Source: CAWIHS01 sp963836005 (GTDB taxonomy: Bacteria; Pseudomonadota; Gammaproteobacteria; GRL18). Taken from it: a DNA stretch of 64,000 nucleotides. The DNA is taken from the NCBI GenBank assembly GCA_963836005.1, contig CAWIHS010000001.1, positions 868,001 through 932,000 on the forward strand, read 5' to 3'. Positions within the stretch are counted from its first letter, which is position 1. The number at the start of each line of letters is the position of its first letter. Below the pieces are notes generated by a model. That model was not told the DNA's origin and did not search any database. It saw nothing but the letters and a program-made list of their open reading frames with translations. The translations under genes and the position numbers were made by a program. Positions 38,518 to 47,726 of the stretch are shown piece by piece.

Positions 38518-41500
38518 CTTTGCTTTCACTAAGTCCATGTTTTTTCTTCTGTCTGGGTTTTCTAACGATGTGACGCCAGTATTCTTGCTGGGTAAAAGCA
38601 GCCCAACCCCACTGCGCCCATTTAATCAGTGCAAACGCCAGCCAGATAGACCAGGCCAGCATCATCAATCGGTAAATAAAAACAGGTACAGAAATAAAAC
38701 TGGCGTCAGGAGTCATTTCGCTGATGCGGTCACTGAACCAGTTCAATTGATACGCAGAGGAGCCATTACCCGTGATCTGCATATCGGGTGTACCCAAAAG
38801 TCCCTGCTTTATGGATACAATGAGCAGCATCAAAGATAAAAGAATTAAAATCACCAGGGTCAACTGAAAAGTGTTGAATGAAAGCGTGCTCATGGATTGG
38901 GTATCTATCTCGCTGCGTGCCTTTAAAGCCAGGATGCTGCCGAGAATAATAACCGCTGCCCAGGGAGCAGATGCACTCAATCCAATCCATAGCAGCACCC
39001 ATTGAAAAGTATTTAAAGGCGTGCCTTTGATACGCCCCAGACCATATGACAGTAGGAGTATGACTCCAAAGACCCCCCAGAATAATACTGCAGGCCCCAT
39101 CTCCGGGCCCCGGGTGAATAGTATCCATCGATTATATCCTGGTTTGACACTGAGTAGATTATTGACACTATCGATACCCAGGGATACCTTAGACGCATGA
39201 AATATACCAGAAACCCCGCGCGGCTCATTCCATTCAATTTTGATTTTTTGATTGCCGGGCAGCACGGGTAACGACAAGCCTTCAGCGGTATTTCTGATGG
39301 GTATACTTCGATTATTAATGCTCACGGATTGCAGTTCGGCATCCCCGGGTAAGAAGAGTGTGTGTTCACCGCCCAGACTGCTGCGAAGATTAAACTCCAG
39401 TTGTACCGCAGTGATCTGCTCCCCCGGTATAAGTGTCAGAGTGCTGCTGTCGATGGTGATAGTTTTGCCTTTGACGCCTTTGGGTTTGGTAACGTTCACC
39501 AGCACTTGTTCACCTGGCCAGGGCTGCCATTCAGGCTGCCACAAATCACCCTGACGCTGATGATAAATAACCGCTATCCCCTGATAATCAATATGCCAGA
39601 TAGGGCTGGCATTTAATGTCCATCTCTCTATCATTTGCCTGGACTCAATGGCCTTGAGCCTGATTTGACTGTTGATGGCCAGACTGGATGTCCAGACAAC
39701 GGCATGGTTCTCATGACTCAGGGTAACAATAGCATTATGTCCCTCCACTTTTACATTGTCACTAATAACAGACTCACCAGACATTAATGGTACAGTTAAT
39801 ATAACCGGATAAGCCGTACCGGAAAGACCTCGTACACGAGTATTGACATGCCAGTTTAGTCCCAGATTAAGTGTTCTGGTGATTTCAGCATACACAGAAA
39901 TTTCATTTTGTTCGCTGATTGGCGAGGATGGCTTTGCTGCATTGCTTGCGTTAGTGATTCTTGTGAAGCTTAATGCGCTGGTTTTCTGATTATCCTGATC
40001 CATCCCTTCTGATGCCCAGTCTTTAACAGCTAAGCGAACATGATGAGGTTTTACTGGAAAGGCGATCTGCAGTTGATTTAAATAATCAACACGTCCGCTG
40101 ATCTTGATAAGATGACTGCCTTTGCTGACCTGTAACCAGAGCATTGAATCCTTACGAAACATGCCGCTCGTTGGCTGTTCATCAATACTGACCGCTGATG
40201 GTGTCCATTGTTTGAGCGGCACCGGCAAAGGTATTGAAATATCCTCCAGAGCGTGAACTTTCAATAGCATGGTTAATTTTTGTGCCGACAAATCTATCAG
40301 TATGGATTCAATACTGGCACACTCTGGTAAACATTCACTGGGTTTTGTTAATTCACTATGCAATTCATCTAACAATGTTTTTGCTGGAAAAGCCGCTTCC
40401 GAGGTCGCAGGTGACAGTCCAAGCAGTAAGCTTAAGAAAAAGCCCATGAGTAAATTCGCTAGTGTTGATTTAGAGGCTGAGGCAGAGCCAGAACTGAATT
40501 TAGAACTATTTTCCGACTGTAGAGATTTCAAAAATGGAATATCCAGCAGCTTCCAGACCATGAGTAAAATCAGAACAATGCGTAAAACATTTAACACAGA
40601 ATTCAGAAATGGAGACAGAAGCCTTACTGATATCAGTTGATCACTGCTGACCGGACCATCCCACTGAATCTGGTATTGATGCAGGGTCCATGACGGCAAA
40701 CCAGGACCTGTCTGTATCATCGCATCAGGATCAATACTATCCATCTTTTTACTGGCCTGACGGGAAGCATAATAAGCAGAGGCAGCAGATTTTTCAAATT
40801 TTTTTTCCGCCATCGATTCAGCGGCATAGCGACTACTTTTTTCAATCCCCTCTTTCACTGCATCCCTGGCAGGTTTAGAAATAATAGCCTGATCATGTCT
40901 TGCAGGTGATGAATTATTGTTAATGCCCACATGATGAAATTCAAGCTGAGGATACAAAGCCGTTCTGGCCTGATCAACCACGAAAGGTAATACGATAAGC
41001 ACTAAAACAGCGGTGGTGATAAACCGATAACTTCTCACGACTTTGGATAATCGGCCTTCTGGTAATGCGCGAAACAATGCGATGGTAACGATCAGGTTAA
41101 TCCAGATAAATTGCGGCGCCCAGGGTTGATGCCAGGTTAATACCAGGGCCAGTAAAGCAATGACACCCCACTTTAAACCCCACAGTTTATAAACAGCAAT
41201 CGCGGTGATCAAGACCACAAACAAATCCAGTAAAGTCCATAGTTTGAGCCAGGTCTGTTTGGCATTTGCGCCACTGACGGAAAAGAGTTTCCATCCCGCA
41301 GGTAAATACAGTGTTGCATTCACCGAATTAAAATCAATATTCCATCCTCCAGCAGAAAATACCCGGGCATCGTTGTTAATGCGGCTATCAGCGGAAAGAT
41401 TCAGATTCCCATGACGTACTTCAATACCCTGTTGCTGTTTATCATCTTCAGTAATATATTGCGGCTTTCCGTTTAATGTTACTTGCCCGAGCTGTACATC

Positions 41501-42775
41501 CGCTGCGGCATTTAAGCGCCATTGGCGGGACAATTTACCGGTTATGATGTCATTCACAGTAAAACCACCACCGTCAAAATCCAGCCATATTTTTTTACTC
41601 AGGCTGAGCTGATCGGGCTCCGGTTCCGGATCGCCTCGCCTGATAATATTAAAGCCTAAATGTTCGCCGCTTTGCATATAAAATGCAGGGTATATTTTCC
41701 AGTTTTTCGGTAATTGTGTTTGCCTGGCATCAATACTTTTTTTATCAATAACATTGATGTGTCGTAGTTGTGGTTGTTGATCCAGAACCCATATTTCATT
41801 GGCTGGCCAGGGTTTATTAAAAGCAGGCAAAGGAATAGAAGTAAGTTGTTGTGGATAAAATGAACTTATAGTGACGTTCCACTGTCCAGGTCGTGCCTGA
41901 ATAATGAGACGTCCCTGCTTATCGAGTAATGCAGGTAAACGACTATTAATAGCTGCAGGCATAAAGTTTTTTAATAATGCACCCTGAAGAATAATTTCAC
42001 GTTGCTGACCGGAGACTTCAAGTTTTATTTCGGTGGTAACATTTAGCGGTATAGCATCTGTTATTTTTCGAAAAACCTGTAAGTCCAGACGATTATTCTG
42101 ATGGGCTTTTGTAGCTTTACTTTTTAACCACAGTTGGTCTTCACGAAAATCAGCAAGCGGTACTTTTTTATTATCAATCGTCAAATTGATAAGCCCCGTG
42201 TCTTCAGGTATAGATAACGACAGGGGCTGTTGCTGCCAGAAAAATTCACCTGTTATATGGTAAAGACCTTTTTTTAGTCGCATAAACGGTTTGCCATCGC
42301 GGCTGCTTACCTGTGCAAACGCCTGATTTACTGGCTGCGGCACTTTGTTTATGAGCGATGGGACTTCATTTACCGGTTGTGACAGCTGACTGACCTGCTG
42401 AGGCTCCTGGTTAATCCGCGCTGAGAACTGTTTAACTCTGACATTTTCAGGCCAGTGTTTATTGTCTCCGGGCAGAGGAATCCAGGATTCTGCATAAATA
42501 TTCCATTGTTGCTCAAACCGGGCTTGAGTTTTACCTGCATCTATAGTGAGAAAACCGGGATAAGCGCAATAGTGCTGATTTTGATTGTAAATGATCGGGC
42601 ATGATAAGTCCGGATCATCTTTTAATACCCATGGAACCCAAGGCTGAAGTTCATCGGGTATATTGGCAAGCGGATCGGCATTTGAGGATGAGACCATCGT
42701 CATTATTATGAAAAATAACATCCAATGACAGAATGTTAATGCTACGCTACAAGCCTTTGTGTGTATAGTTTTCAT
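38486..42775 (-). CDS. giant membrane protein of unknown function, 1429 residues
   Basis: A signal peptide (about 1-33) is followed by a large extracytoplasmic, beta-rich region (about 34-505), membrane helices near 510-605, a further helix near 715-735 and another near 770-790. A second large extracytoplasmic part with a CLPECASIES cysteine pair follows (about 800-1220), then a C-terminal cluster of about five helices. The tail is highly charged (RKPRQKKKHGLSESKDE). The two large domains look like a repeated architecture of helix block plus beta domain. I do not recognise the family. It heads a minus-strand block convergent with the Wadjet operon. Confidence 0.75.
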   Translation of the reverse strand: MKTIHTKACSVALTFCHWMLFFIIMTMVSSSNADPLANIPDELQPWVPWVLKDDPDLSCPIIYNQNQHYCAYPGFLTIDAGKTQARFEQQWNIYAESWIPLPGDNKHWPENVRVKQFSARINQEPQQVSQLSQPVNEVPSLINKVPQPVNQAFAQVSSRDGKPFMRLKKGLYHITGEFFWQQQPLSLSIPEDTGLINLTIDNKKVPLADFREDQLWLKSKATKAHQNNRLDLQVFRKITDAIPLNVTTEIKLEVSGQQREIILQGALLKNFMPAAINSRLPALLDKQGRLIIQARPGQWNVTISSFYPQQLTSIPLPAFNKPWPANEIWVLDQQPQLRHINVIDKKSIDARQTQLPKNWKIYPAFYMQSGEHLGFNIIRRGDPEPEPDQLSLSKKIWLDFDGGGFTVNDIITGKLSRQWRLNAAADVQLGQVTLNGKPQYITEDDKQQQGIEVRHGNLNLSADSRINNDARVFSAGGWNIDFNSVNATLYLPAGWKLFSVSGANAKQTWLKLWTLLDLFVVLITAIAVYKLWGLKWGVIALLALVLTWHQPWAPQFIWINLIVTIALFRALPEGRLSKVVRSYRFITTAVLVLIVLPFVVDQARTALYPQLEFHHVGINNNSSPARHDQAIISKPARDAVKEGIEKSSRYAAESMAEKKFEKSAASAYYASRQASKKMDSIDPDAMIQTGPGLPSWTLHQYQIQWDGPVSSDQLISVRLLSPFLNSVLNVLRIVLILLMVWKLLDIPFLKSLQSENSSKFSSGSASASKSTLANLLMGFFLSLLLGLSPATSEAAFPAKTLLDELHSELTKPSECLPECASIESILIDLSAQKLTMLLKVHALEDISIPLPVPLKQWTPSAVSIDEQPTSGMFRKDSMLWLQVSKGSHLIKISGRVDYLNQLQIAFPVKPHHVRLAVKDWASEGMDQDNQKTSALSFTRITNASNAAKPSSPISEQNEISVYAEITRTLNLGLNWHVNTRVRGLSGTAYPVILTVPLMSGESVISDNVKVEGHNAIVTLSHENHAVVWTSSLAINSQIRLKAIESRQMIERWTLNASPIWHIDYQGIAVIYHQRQGDLWQPEWQPWPGEQVLVNVTKPKGVKGKTITIDSSTLTLIPGEQITAVQLEFNLRSSLGGEHTLFLPGDAELQSVSINNRSIPIRNTAEGLSLPVLPGNQKIKIEWNEPRGVSGIFHASKVSLGIDSVNNLLSVKPGYNRWILFTRGPEMGPAVLFWGVFGVILLLSYGLGRIKGTPLNTFQWVLLWIGLSASAPWAAVIILGSILALKARSEIDTQSMSTLSFNTFQLTLVILILLSLMLLIVSIKQGLLGTPDMQITGNGSSAYQLNWFSDRISEMTPDASFISVPVFIYRLMMLAWSIWLAFALIKWAQWGWAAFTQQEYWRHIVRKPRQKKKHGLSESKDENEKKEIQN

Positions 42776-43055
42776 GATTTGTATACTTTTTTATTATCCA
42801 ATATGTTAGCCAATCAACTAAAACTGGCATTCTATCCTTAGTCTGCCAGAAAGCCATATTATTAACACGACTACCCGCCCCATGATAGTACTTAATCCCA
42901 GATTTGCGCAGAATCACTCTAATATTGATCTCAGTGAATGCCTCGGCTTTGCTGAATAGCACATCCAGGTTATCGTTCTGTTCGTGATCTGTGATGAGGT
43001 AGGCACGTTGGGTAGGATTGAGAGTGAATGAATCGAGAAGTGGGAACTGTTGCAC
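42747..43055 (-). CDS. hypothetical 102-residue protein
   Basis: Starts at GTG 43055 with GGAGA about eight bases upstream, and its stop overlaps the start of the 1429-residue gene by 29 bp, indicating coupling. It contains a well-formed globular-like sequence (AYLITDHEQNDNLDVLF, RVILRKSGIKYYHGAG, MPVLVDWLTYWIIKKY). No membrane segment certain. Family not recognised. Confidence 0.42.
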   Translation of the reverse strand: MQQFPLLDSFTLNPTQRAYLITDHEQNDNLDVLFSKAEAFTEINIRVILRKSGIKYYHGAGSRVNNMAFWQTKDRMPVLVDWLTYWIIKKYTNHENYTHKGL

Positions 43056-43124
43056 AACTATTCTCCAGTGAATCAAGGATAATTGTAGCAAGTCAGGAGA
43101 TTTTCTCCAGCACATGGAAGTGCA

Positions 43125-43160
43125 TGACCCCGCTTTTCCTCCTTTGAGCGGGGTCTTTTA
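43125..43160 (+). terminator. rho-independent terminator
   Basis: GACCCCGCT (43125-43133) pairs perfectly with AGCGGGGTC (43147-43155) across an 13-base loop and is followed by TTTT on the plus strand. No plus-strand gene lies directly upstream. It may block read-through from the Wadjet side or belong to a lost gene. Confidence 0.65.
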
Positions 43161-43552
43161 ATCTTCTCCCAACAAATCCCCCGTTATACAATCTCAAACC
43201 GACAGAAACGCTTTGCTGCCTGTATATGGCATCACCCGGCTAACTCTTGAATTCAAGCAGATGCAGCACAAGCGTAATCCATCATTCAAAGTCATTGGGA
43301 AGTCAAAAACAAGTTACACTGGGTATTAGATTTGTCATTCAGGGCAGTGGAGGTCGGACTGCAGGGCAATGGGGCAATGGGGGAGGGGGCAATGAAAATA
43401 GCCTTTTAAGCGTTATTTAATCATTGTTTTGGGTTGTTTTGCTTTTTATTTCAGTGAGTTACTCAGGTCCGACCCCAGAAATGCAGACCCAGTAATGCCC
43501 AGTAATGCAGTTTGTACAGAGCAAAGTAACATTGGATTTTGCTATCCTTCTA
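43161..43552. other. non-coding stretch with purine-rich tract
   Basis: About 390 bases between the terminator and the lipoprotein gene. It has a G-rich run (about 43360-43393, GGGCAATGGGGGAGGGGG) and a complementary-looking pair GGTCGGACTG (about 43351) and CAGGTCCGACC (about 43464). This may be the edge of an eroded mobile element. No ORF recognised. Confidence 0.35.
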
Positions 43553-44566
43553 TCAGAATAACCCGGTTCCGGTCGAGTCGAGGTTAAACACCGCATATTC
43601 AATCTGACTGCTCATATGCTGCACTACGGAGGTCACCCCGCTGAGTGGGTCCTCCACCAAATCTTGCCACATCACGTCAAGCATTATGTCTAGGTTATTA
43701 CTCAGTTGAGCCTCCATCTTGGGCTTGTCGTGAACATGTTTCGCAGCACTCCAGGTTATGACACCCGCGGAAATTAAAATCCCCCCGTAACCGCCCATAA
43801 AAACAGAGGCAGCAGTCACACCGCCGCGCAACGTGATTTGCTCTAACAGTTCACTCACTGCTGCTCTCGCTACTCTATCGAGACCGTCCGTTGATGATGT
43901 TGGGGTGACACCGTCGCTTAGAGCAGCAATTTGTGCCAGCAGTGTCTTGTAGGCAGGCAAGACAGAAAGATCGGTGGCTTGCAGAACCTCATACAAGGAT
44001 GCATTTTGCAGTATCGCCTCCGGCACAACAATTGCGGGGATAAATTTGAGGTGTTGGTTGAGTGCAGCAACCGGTATGCTGTACTCAAACGGCAACTGCT
44101 CAAGACGGTCTTTAATCTCCTGCAGATAACGGGCAGTCGTCTCTTGCAGGACAGTGTGAGGATCAACAAAACTATTAACCGGTTCCAACACCTGCTCATA
44201 GAACTCTTGCTGCAGATAGTTGAACAGTCGCTCTTCAGGGAGGACATCCCCCTCAGAGTACTGCAGCTTGTACCAGGCTACCCGGGTGGCCATCCATTGC
44301 TGTGTCCAGTAATTGCTGTACCAGGGAATAAAAACGTCCCTGGTGCGCCGGCGCACGTGCCAGCGCCAATCCTCCATGGCAACCCGAGCATAGGCTATGG
44401 ATTCGCGCCTTGCAAATATTGAGGCGTTTAGTATCTGTTCATCAATGGCCTGCCAGGTTTCAGGCTGAACCTGGTAGAGCGGAGCCGGTGGTGCCACAAC
44501 GTGTGTGGGTGTATGGGAGCAACCGCCCAAGACGATAACAAATGCAATTAACAGGCCGCGTGTCAC
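43553..44566 (-). CDS. lipoprotein of unknown function
   Basis: 337 residues with a lipoprotein signal, LLIAFVIVLGGCSH (lipobox Cys16). The mature part is mostly helical and Trp/Arg-rich early (WRWHVRRRTRDVFIPWYSNYW), with a glycine-rich hydrophobic hairpin near 260-285 (FMGGYGGILISAGVITW). That hairpin could span a membrane. It is the last gene of a three-gene minus-strand set with the 128- and 79-residue ORFs. Family not recognised. Confidence 0.65.
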   Translation of the reverse strand: MTRGLLIAFVIVLGGCSHTPTHVVAPPAPLYQVQPETWQAIDEQILNASIFARRESIAYARVAMEDWRWHVRRRTRDVFIPWYSNYWTQQWMATRVAWYKLQYSEGDVLPEERLFNYLQQEFYEQVLEPVNSFVDPHTVLQETTARYLQEIKDRLEQLPFEYSIPVAALNQHLKFIPAIVVPEAILQNASLYEVLQATDLSVLPAYKTLLAQIAALSDGVTPTSSTDGLDRVARAAVSELLEQITLRGGVTAASVFMGGYGGILISAGVITWSAAKHVHDKPKMEAQLSNNLDIMLDVMWQDLVEDPLSGVTSVVQHMSSQIEYAVFNLDSTGTGLF

Positions 44567-44573
44567 GGGTACC

Positions 44574-44960
44574 TTACTCAGGAATGATGCACGCCGTATC
44601 CGGCATAAAGATGGGCTGGCCGGTAACCTTCCAGGACACAGACGGCCCGCCAGGTCGGGACAGCCGAATTGTCTCTACGTCCAGCCATCCACGGACAGGC
44701 TGTGCTTGGCCGTCTGCGGACCGGGGAAGCCTACAAAACCGTTGTAGGCAGACTGATACGGCGCTTCCGTAACCCCCGAGCAGGGCCATATGCAATCCTA
44801 CTGGAAGCCTTAGCACCGTCCCTTGCGCTGAGACGATATACTGGTCATCCGCCCGATCAATCTCATAAAAAGCTTGAAATCCAGCGACGACGTCCTCATC
44901 GAGGAAATTCGCAGGACACTGGATGCTGCATCCACCCGAGCTATACATCATAATCGACAC
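44574..44960 (-). CDS. hypothetical 128-residue protein
   Basis: Lies eight bases before the lipoprotein gene and overlaps the end of the 79-residue ORF by 20 bp, which supports a real operon. It shows beta-like alternation (QYIVSAQGTVLRLPVGL) and ends near DTACIIPE. Four cysteines. The base composition is GC-richer than the surrounding genes. Family not recognised. Confidence 0.45.
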   Translation of the reverse strand: MSIMMYSSGGCSIQCPANFLDEDVVAGFQAFYEIDRADDQYIVSAQGTVLRLPVGLHMALLGGYGSAVSVCLQRFCRLPRSADGQAQPVRGWLDVETIRLSRPGGPSVSWKVTGQPIFMPDTACIIPE

Positions 44961-45180
44961 CCTTATCCCCTAAATCTACTAGTTCATCCATGCCAGCACC
45001 GAATCCCGGCTTGTCCGCTACCAATGACGAATAAGCTGGAACCCCGTAAGAACAAGGCACAAGGTACGAGACGGGTGACGTCACCGTATCGAACACCTGC
45101 TCGGCAGAAATCGTTATAGGATCGAGGTCAGCCATGGCGGATGTAACGGCCAGAGGGGTTAGCATTTCTGAAAAAAACAT
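44941..45180 (-). CDS. hypothetical 79-residue protein
   Basis: First of the putative three-gene set ending with the lipoprotein. It has a short weakly hydrophobic N-terminus and a glycine/aspartate-rich tail (GFGAGMDELVDLGDKGVDYDV). The ribosome binding site is weak. Family not recognised and coding status only moderately supported. Confidence 0.38.
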   Translation of the reverse strand: MFFSEMLTPLAVTSAMADLDPITISAEQVFDTVTSPVSYLVPCSYGVPAYSSLVADKPGFGAGMDELVDLGDKGVDYDV

Positions 45181-45226
45181 TTAGTAGAGGTTGCCTTTCA
45201 CAAATGTAGCCATGGTAGTGATCCGT

Positions 45227-45517
45227 TCACTCATTAATCCACCGCCGTGCTTTGTCAATATCCTCGAAGTATTTTGCTTCAGCATTTATGAACTTTGACA
45301 TTACTTTTTCAGCAAGTCGTTGCCAGTTCTTATTACCCACAACCACAATGCGTTCCGGTATACGGTGATACTCACGAATCAATGAAAGATGATCACTCAG
45401 TGCAGCAAGACCAGACCAGCCATCAAACTCACGCAAATCTAAAACAAGCCTAACGTGAGACGACTGACTCATTACATCCGCAATATCTTCACTGACATCA
45501 TCATAGGCACTGGGCTC
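45227..45517 (-). pseudogene. 5'-truncated SpoIIAA-like (STAS/SEC14) gene
   Basis: The C-terminal two thirds of a SpoIIAA-like STAS protein can be read: VRLVLDLREFDGWSGLAALSD, then ERIVVVGNKNWQRLAEK, then EAKYFEDIDKARRWI. Reading further back, the frame stays open through LEPSAYDDVSEDIADV but ends at a TGA about 10 codons above. The usual N-terminal strand and start are therefore missing. An internal ATG at 45472 could give a shorter protein. The 5' end was probably lost with the repeat-rich DNA upstream. Confidence 0.6.
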
Positions 45518-45649
45518 CAGTTTCCCTTTTGTTCAGATAATTAAAAAGTTACTTGTTTCAGTATAGCTGACTTTGGCAAGAATAATCTTTTTTAAAAATG
45601 TTGTTATTTATTCCCTAGCATAACAGCAACTAGTGACATCATCAGACGA

Positions 45650-45745
45650 ACAAGAAGGTAACAGCCGAAGTCGTCCATGTGGGTCAACAAAAACCCGATT
45701 CTTCATGTACATTTGGCTTAAAACCTAATCTGTGAAAGTCGGTTA
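45650..45745. repeat. remnant of the modular palindromic repeat, right end
   Basis: The stretch with AGCCGAAGTCGTCC, CATGTGGGTCAACAAA, ACCCGATTCTTCATG and a GGCTTAAAACCTAA end matches the right half of the element at 58411-58540 and part of the element at 13550. The left half is absent. It lies in the 523-base gap between the truncated STAS gene and the DUF2956 gene; I see nothing else there. Confidence 0.55.
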
Positions 45746-45995
45746 TTTAGGTCATCAGATGACTTTCCCCGGGGAGTTACAGCATTAATAGCTTGCTCTG
45801 AATAAACAAAATGACTAATTTTTCAGTGTATGGATTGTAAAGTGTGATTGAATTTCCTATCCTTAAAGTGTGCTGTTGCATTTGCTGGATTTCAGCCAGA
45901 CGAAGACATCATTATAGTATTTGTCGCTCCAGGTTTGCATGAGCAGCAGGAAAATTCCCATAACGATTTTTTAAAAAAAATATTCCAAACATAAA

Positions 45996-46334
45996 ATGTC
46001 AAAATATAAAAAAACTCAACCGCCCTCTTCTGAAACTATCATTACGGCAGAACAAATCGCCAAGGGGATTCAGAGACCTAATCAAACAAGGGAACAAACC
46101 AAACTGATAGCCCAGGGGATACAAAAAGGAATTTCAGAATACAAAAAACAACAAAAAGCTAAAAACCGTGAACTGGATAAATTAAAAAAGAAAATACCCC
46201 ACAAACAAGAAACGAATCACCCAATAAAGACCTCAACTGATGAGAAAATCAAATCCAGAAGTCAATGGATTCCATGGGCTTTACTGATAATAAGCTGGTT
46301 GGGTATGGCCTTATTTATACTGAAGTTACAATAA
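45996..46334 (+). CDS. DUF2956-family protein
   Basis: 112 residues. A basic soluble part (QTREQTKLIAQGIQKGI, EYKKQQKAKNRELDKLKKK) ends in one C-terminal membrane helix (WIPWALLIISWLGMALFIL). This matches DUF2956 throughout, a family of small tail-anchored proteins of unknown role. Its downstream flank is the original of the 117-bp stretch duplicated at 51313-51429. Confidence 0.82.
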   Translation: MSKYKKTQPPSSETIITAEQIAKGIQRPNQTREQTKLIAQGIQKGISEYKKQQKAKNRELDKLKKKIPHKQETNHPIKTSTDEKIKSRSQWIPWALLIISWLGMALFILKLQ

Positions 46335-46397
46335 TCTGCTGTTATATTGAAACACATACTCCTGCAGCACAAAAAAGCATTAAACATGTATATTTCA

Positions 46398-46514
46398 GTC
46401 ATTGATACCATCAGATTAAAATTAAAAATCTGATGTCGTATTAACATTCCTTTCGGTTGTTTGATTGTTCATCAAATAAACTTGCTTAATCTTAACAGAA
46501 TTATTATCTTGACT
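46398..46514. repeat. 117-bp sequence duplicated at 51313-51429, copy 1
   Basis: Starts GTCATTGATACCATCAG and ends AATTATTATCTTGACT. It differs from the second copy at only a few bases. It contains a hairpin, CATCAGATT pairing with AATCTGATG (46409-46435), that may terminate the DUF2956 transcript. The IS1595 left end begins at its 3' boundary. Confidence 0.8.
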
Positions 46515-47469
46515 ATGTTCCCATTAAGTGTTGCTGAATTAAGAACATATTGTTTCTGTTCAGGTTTTCAGAAGTATCCATTAATCTGAACCATCCTGGA
46601 TAATGTTCCAGGTATTTGGTGGCAACGCCATGAAATTTATTTATCCAACCCTTTAAACGGCTGTGATAAGAATTAACATTCTGTATATGGAATACTTTAT
46701 CAATGACACGAATGCCAGCAGAGAGATTTAATCGCTTATGCACCAAATCATTTTGCTGCGCAAACTGGATATATGACTTGTAACCATCGCTACACAGCAC
46801 ACTATCTTTTTCAATTTTTCCAATTAACTGCTGACTAATCCCCTGGATAGATGTAGAGTCAAGAATTGCTTCAAACGTATGATGACCTCTATCTCTGGCT
46901 GTTAATACCGGCCCCCAGTCTTCTTTTAAACGTCCTTGTTTACCGGTTCGTTTGCCTCGTTTTCTTGCTTTTCTCGACAACTGTTTGTTGCCTTTTTCAG
47001 AATAAGCAAAAAAGGTTTCATCTGTTTCTACAATGCCTTCCAGCAAGGTTGCCTTTAACTGTGCTGGTAGCTCAAGAAAACGGTGGCGCCACCTAAATGC
47101 CGTCTTCAAGTCAATATGATAATCAGCTGCCGCTTTGCGTAATACTTTACTTTCTAACATGCCTTCCAGATAATTGCTCCACTTATCCTTGTGCCGTAAG
47201 CGAGCTAACGGTGTACCACTGGTTGCTGTAGAGGTTTTCAGGCAATTTTTGCAACGGTATCTTTGCATATCACCTTTTTTGCCAAATCGATTAATAATAC
47301 TGCTATGACAGTGCGGACACTCAGGATTAGTGAGTAGACGATGTTCCAATTGAATAATAATTTTTTGAACGGGATCCTGCGCTGATAAGCTATCAACCAG
47401 TTTTTGTCTCTGCTTGTCAGTTAAATGATTAAGTTGATGTAATAAGTGGCTAAATTCAGATGGAGTCAT
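46513..47469 (-). CDS. IS1595-family (ISXO2-like) transposase
   Basis: 318 residues. An N-terminal zinc ribbon (CPHCHSS, CKNC) is followed by a DDE catalytic domain: ETDETFF (first Asp), VLCSDGYKSY (second Asp) and the NSYHSRLKGWINKFHGVATKYL block, with Asn/His as in the IS1595 group. AGGAGATATC precedes the ATG at 47469. The gene is intact. A 143-bp piece of it reappears at 51173-51320. Confidence 0.88.
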   Translation of the reverse strand: MTPSEFSHLLHQLNHLTDKQRQKLVDSLSAQDPVQKIIIQLEHRLLTNPECPHCHSSIINRFGKKGDMQRYRCKNCLKTSTATSGTPLARLRHKDKWSNYLEGMLESKVLRKAAADYHIDLKTAFRWRHRFLELPAQLKATLLEGIVETDETFFAYSEKGNKQLSRKARKRGKRTGKQGRLKEDWGPVLTARDRGHHTFEAILDSTSIQGISQQLIGKIEKDSVLCSDGYKSYIQFAQQNDLVHKRLNLSAGIRVIDKVFHIQNVNSYHSRLKGWINKFHGVATKYLEHYPGWFRLMDTSENLNRNNMFLIQQHLMGT

Positions 47470-47547
47470 TGATATCTCCTATTCTGTCAGCTTGTACTAC
47501 AAGTATAGTTCAAAGTTATTGTTCAACAACCCTTATAGGGAACATAG
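46513..47547. mobile_element. IS1595-family insertion sequence
   Basis: The ends are imperfect inverted repeats: CTATGTTCCCATTAAGTGTTG at the left and, on the other strand, CTATGTTCCCTATAAGGGTTG at the right. It carries one transposase gene on the minus strand. The flanking bases do not form an obvious target duplication, suggesting rearrangement after insertion. Confidence 0.8.
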
Positions 47548-47554
47548 CCAATAT

Positions 47555-47618
47555 ATTAAATTAAATTTACTCTGACCCTGAACATTATTAAATTAAATTT
47601 ACTCTGACCCTGAACATT
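47555..47618. repeat. perfect 32-bp tandem duplication
   Basis: ATTAAATTAAATTTACTCTG continuing to CCCTGAACATT is present twice in direct tandem (47555-47586, 47587-47618). It sits between the IS1595 right end and the ettA copy. The TTTACTCTGACCC motif is common at edges of some transposon remnants; that link is inference. Confidence 0.7.
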
Positions 47619-47726
47619 AAAAACCTTTGAATGCTATACTCTTTCTTCCTTAAACTCAAACAGACAATTAAAACTATAAAACCAGTCACCTAGCTGGTAA
47701 TTTAAGCAAATACAGGATAAAAGCCA

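Noticed and set aside
46409..46435. CRISPR-like repeat suspicion from the hairpin in the 117-bp duplication
   Set aside because: Only two copies, no regular spacing and no cas genes; it is a duplicated flank.
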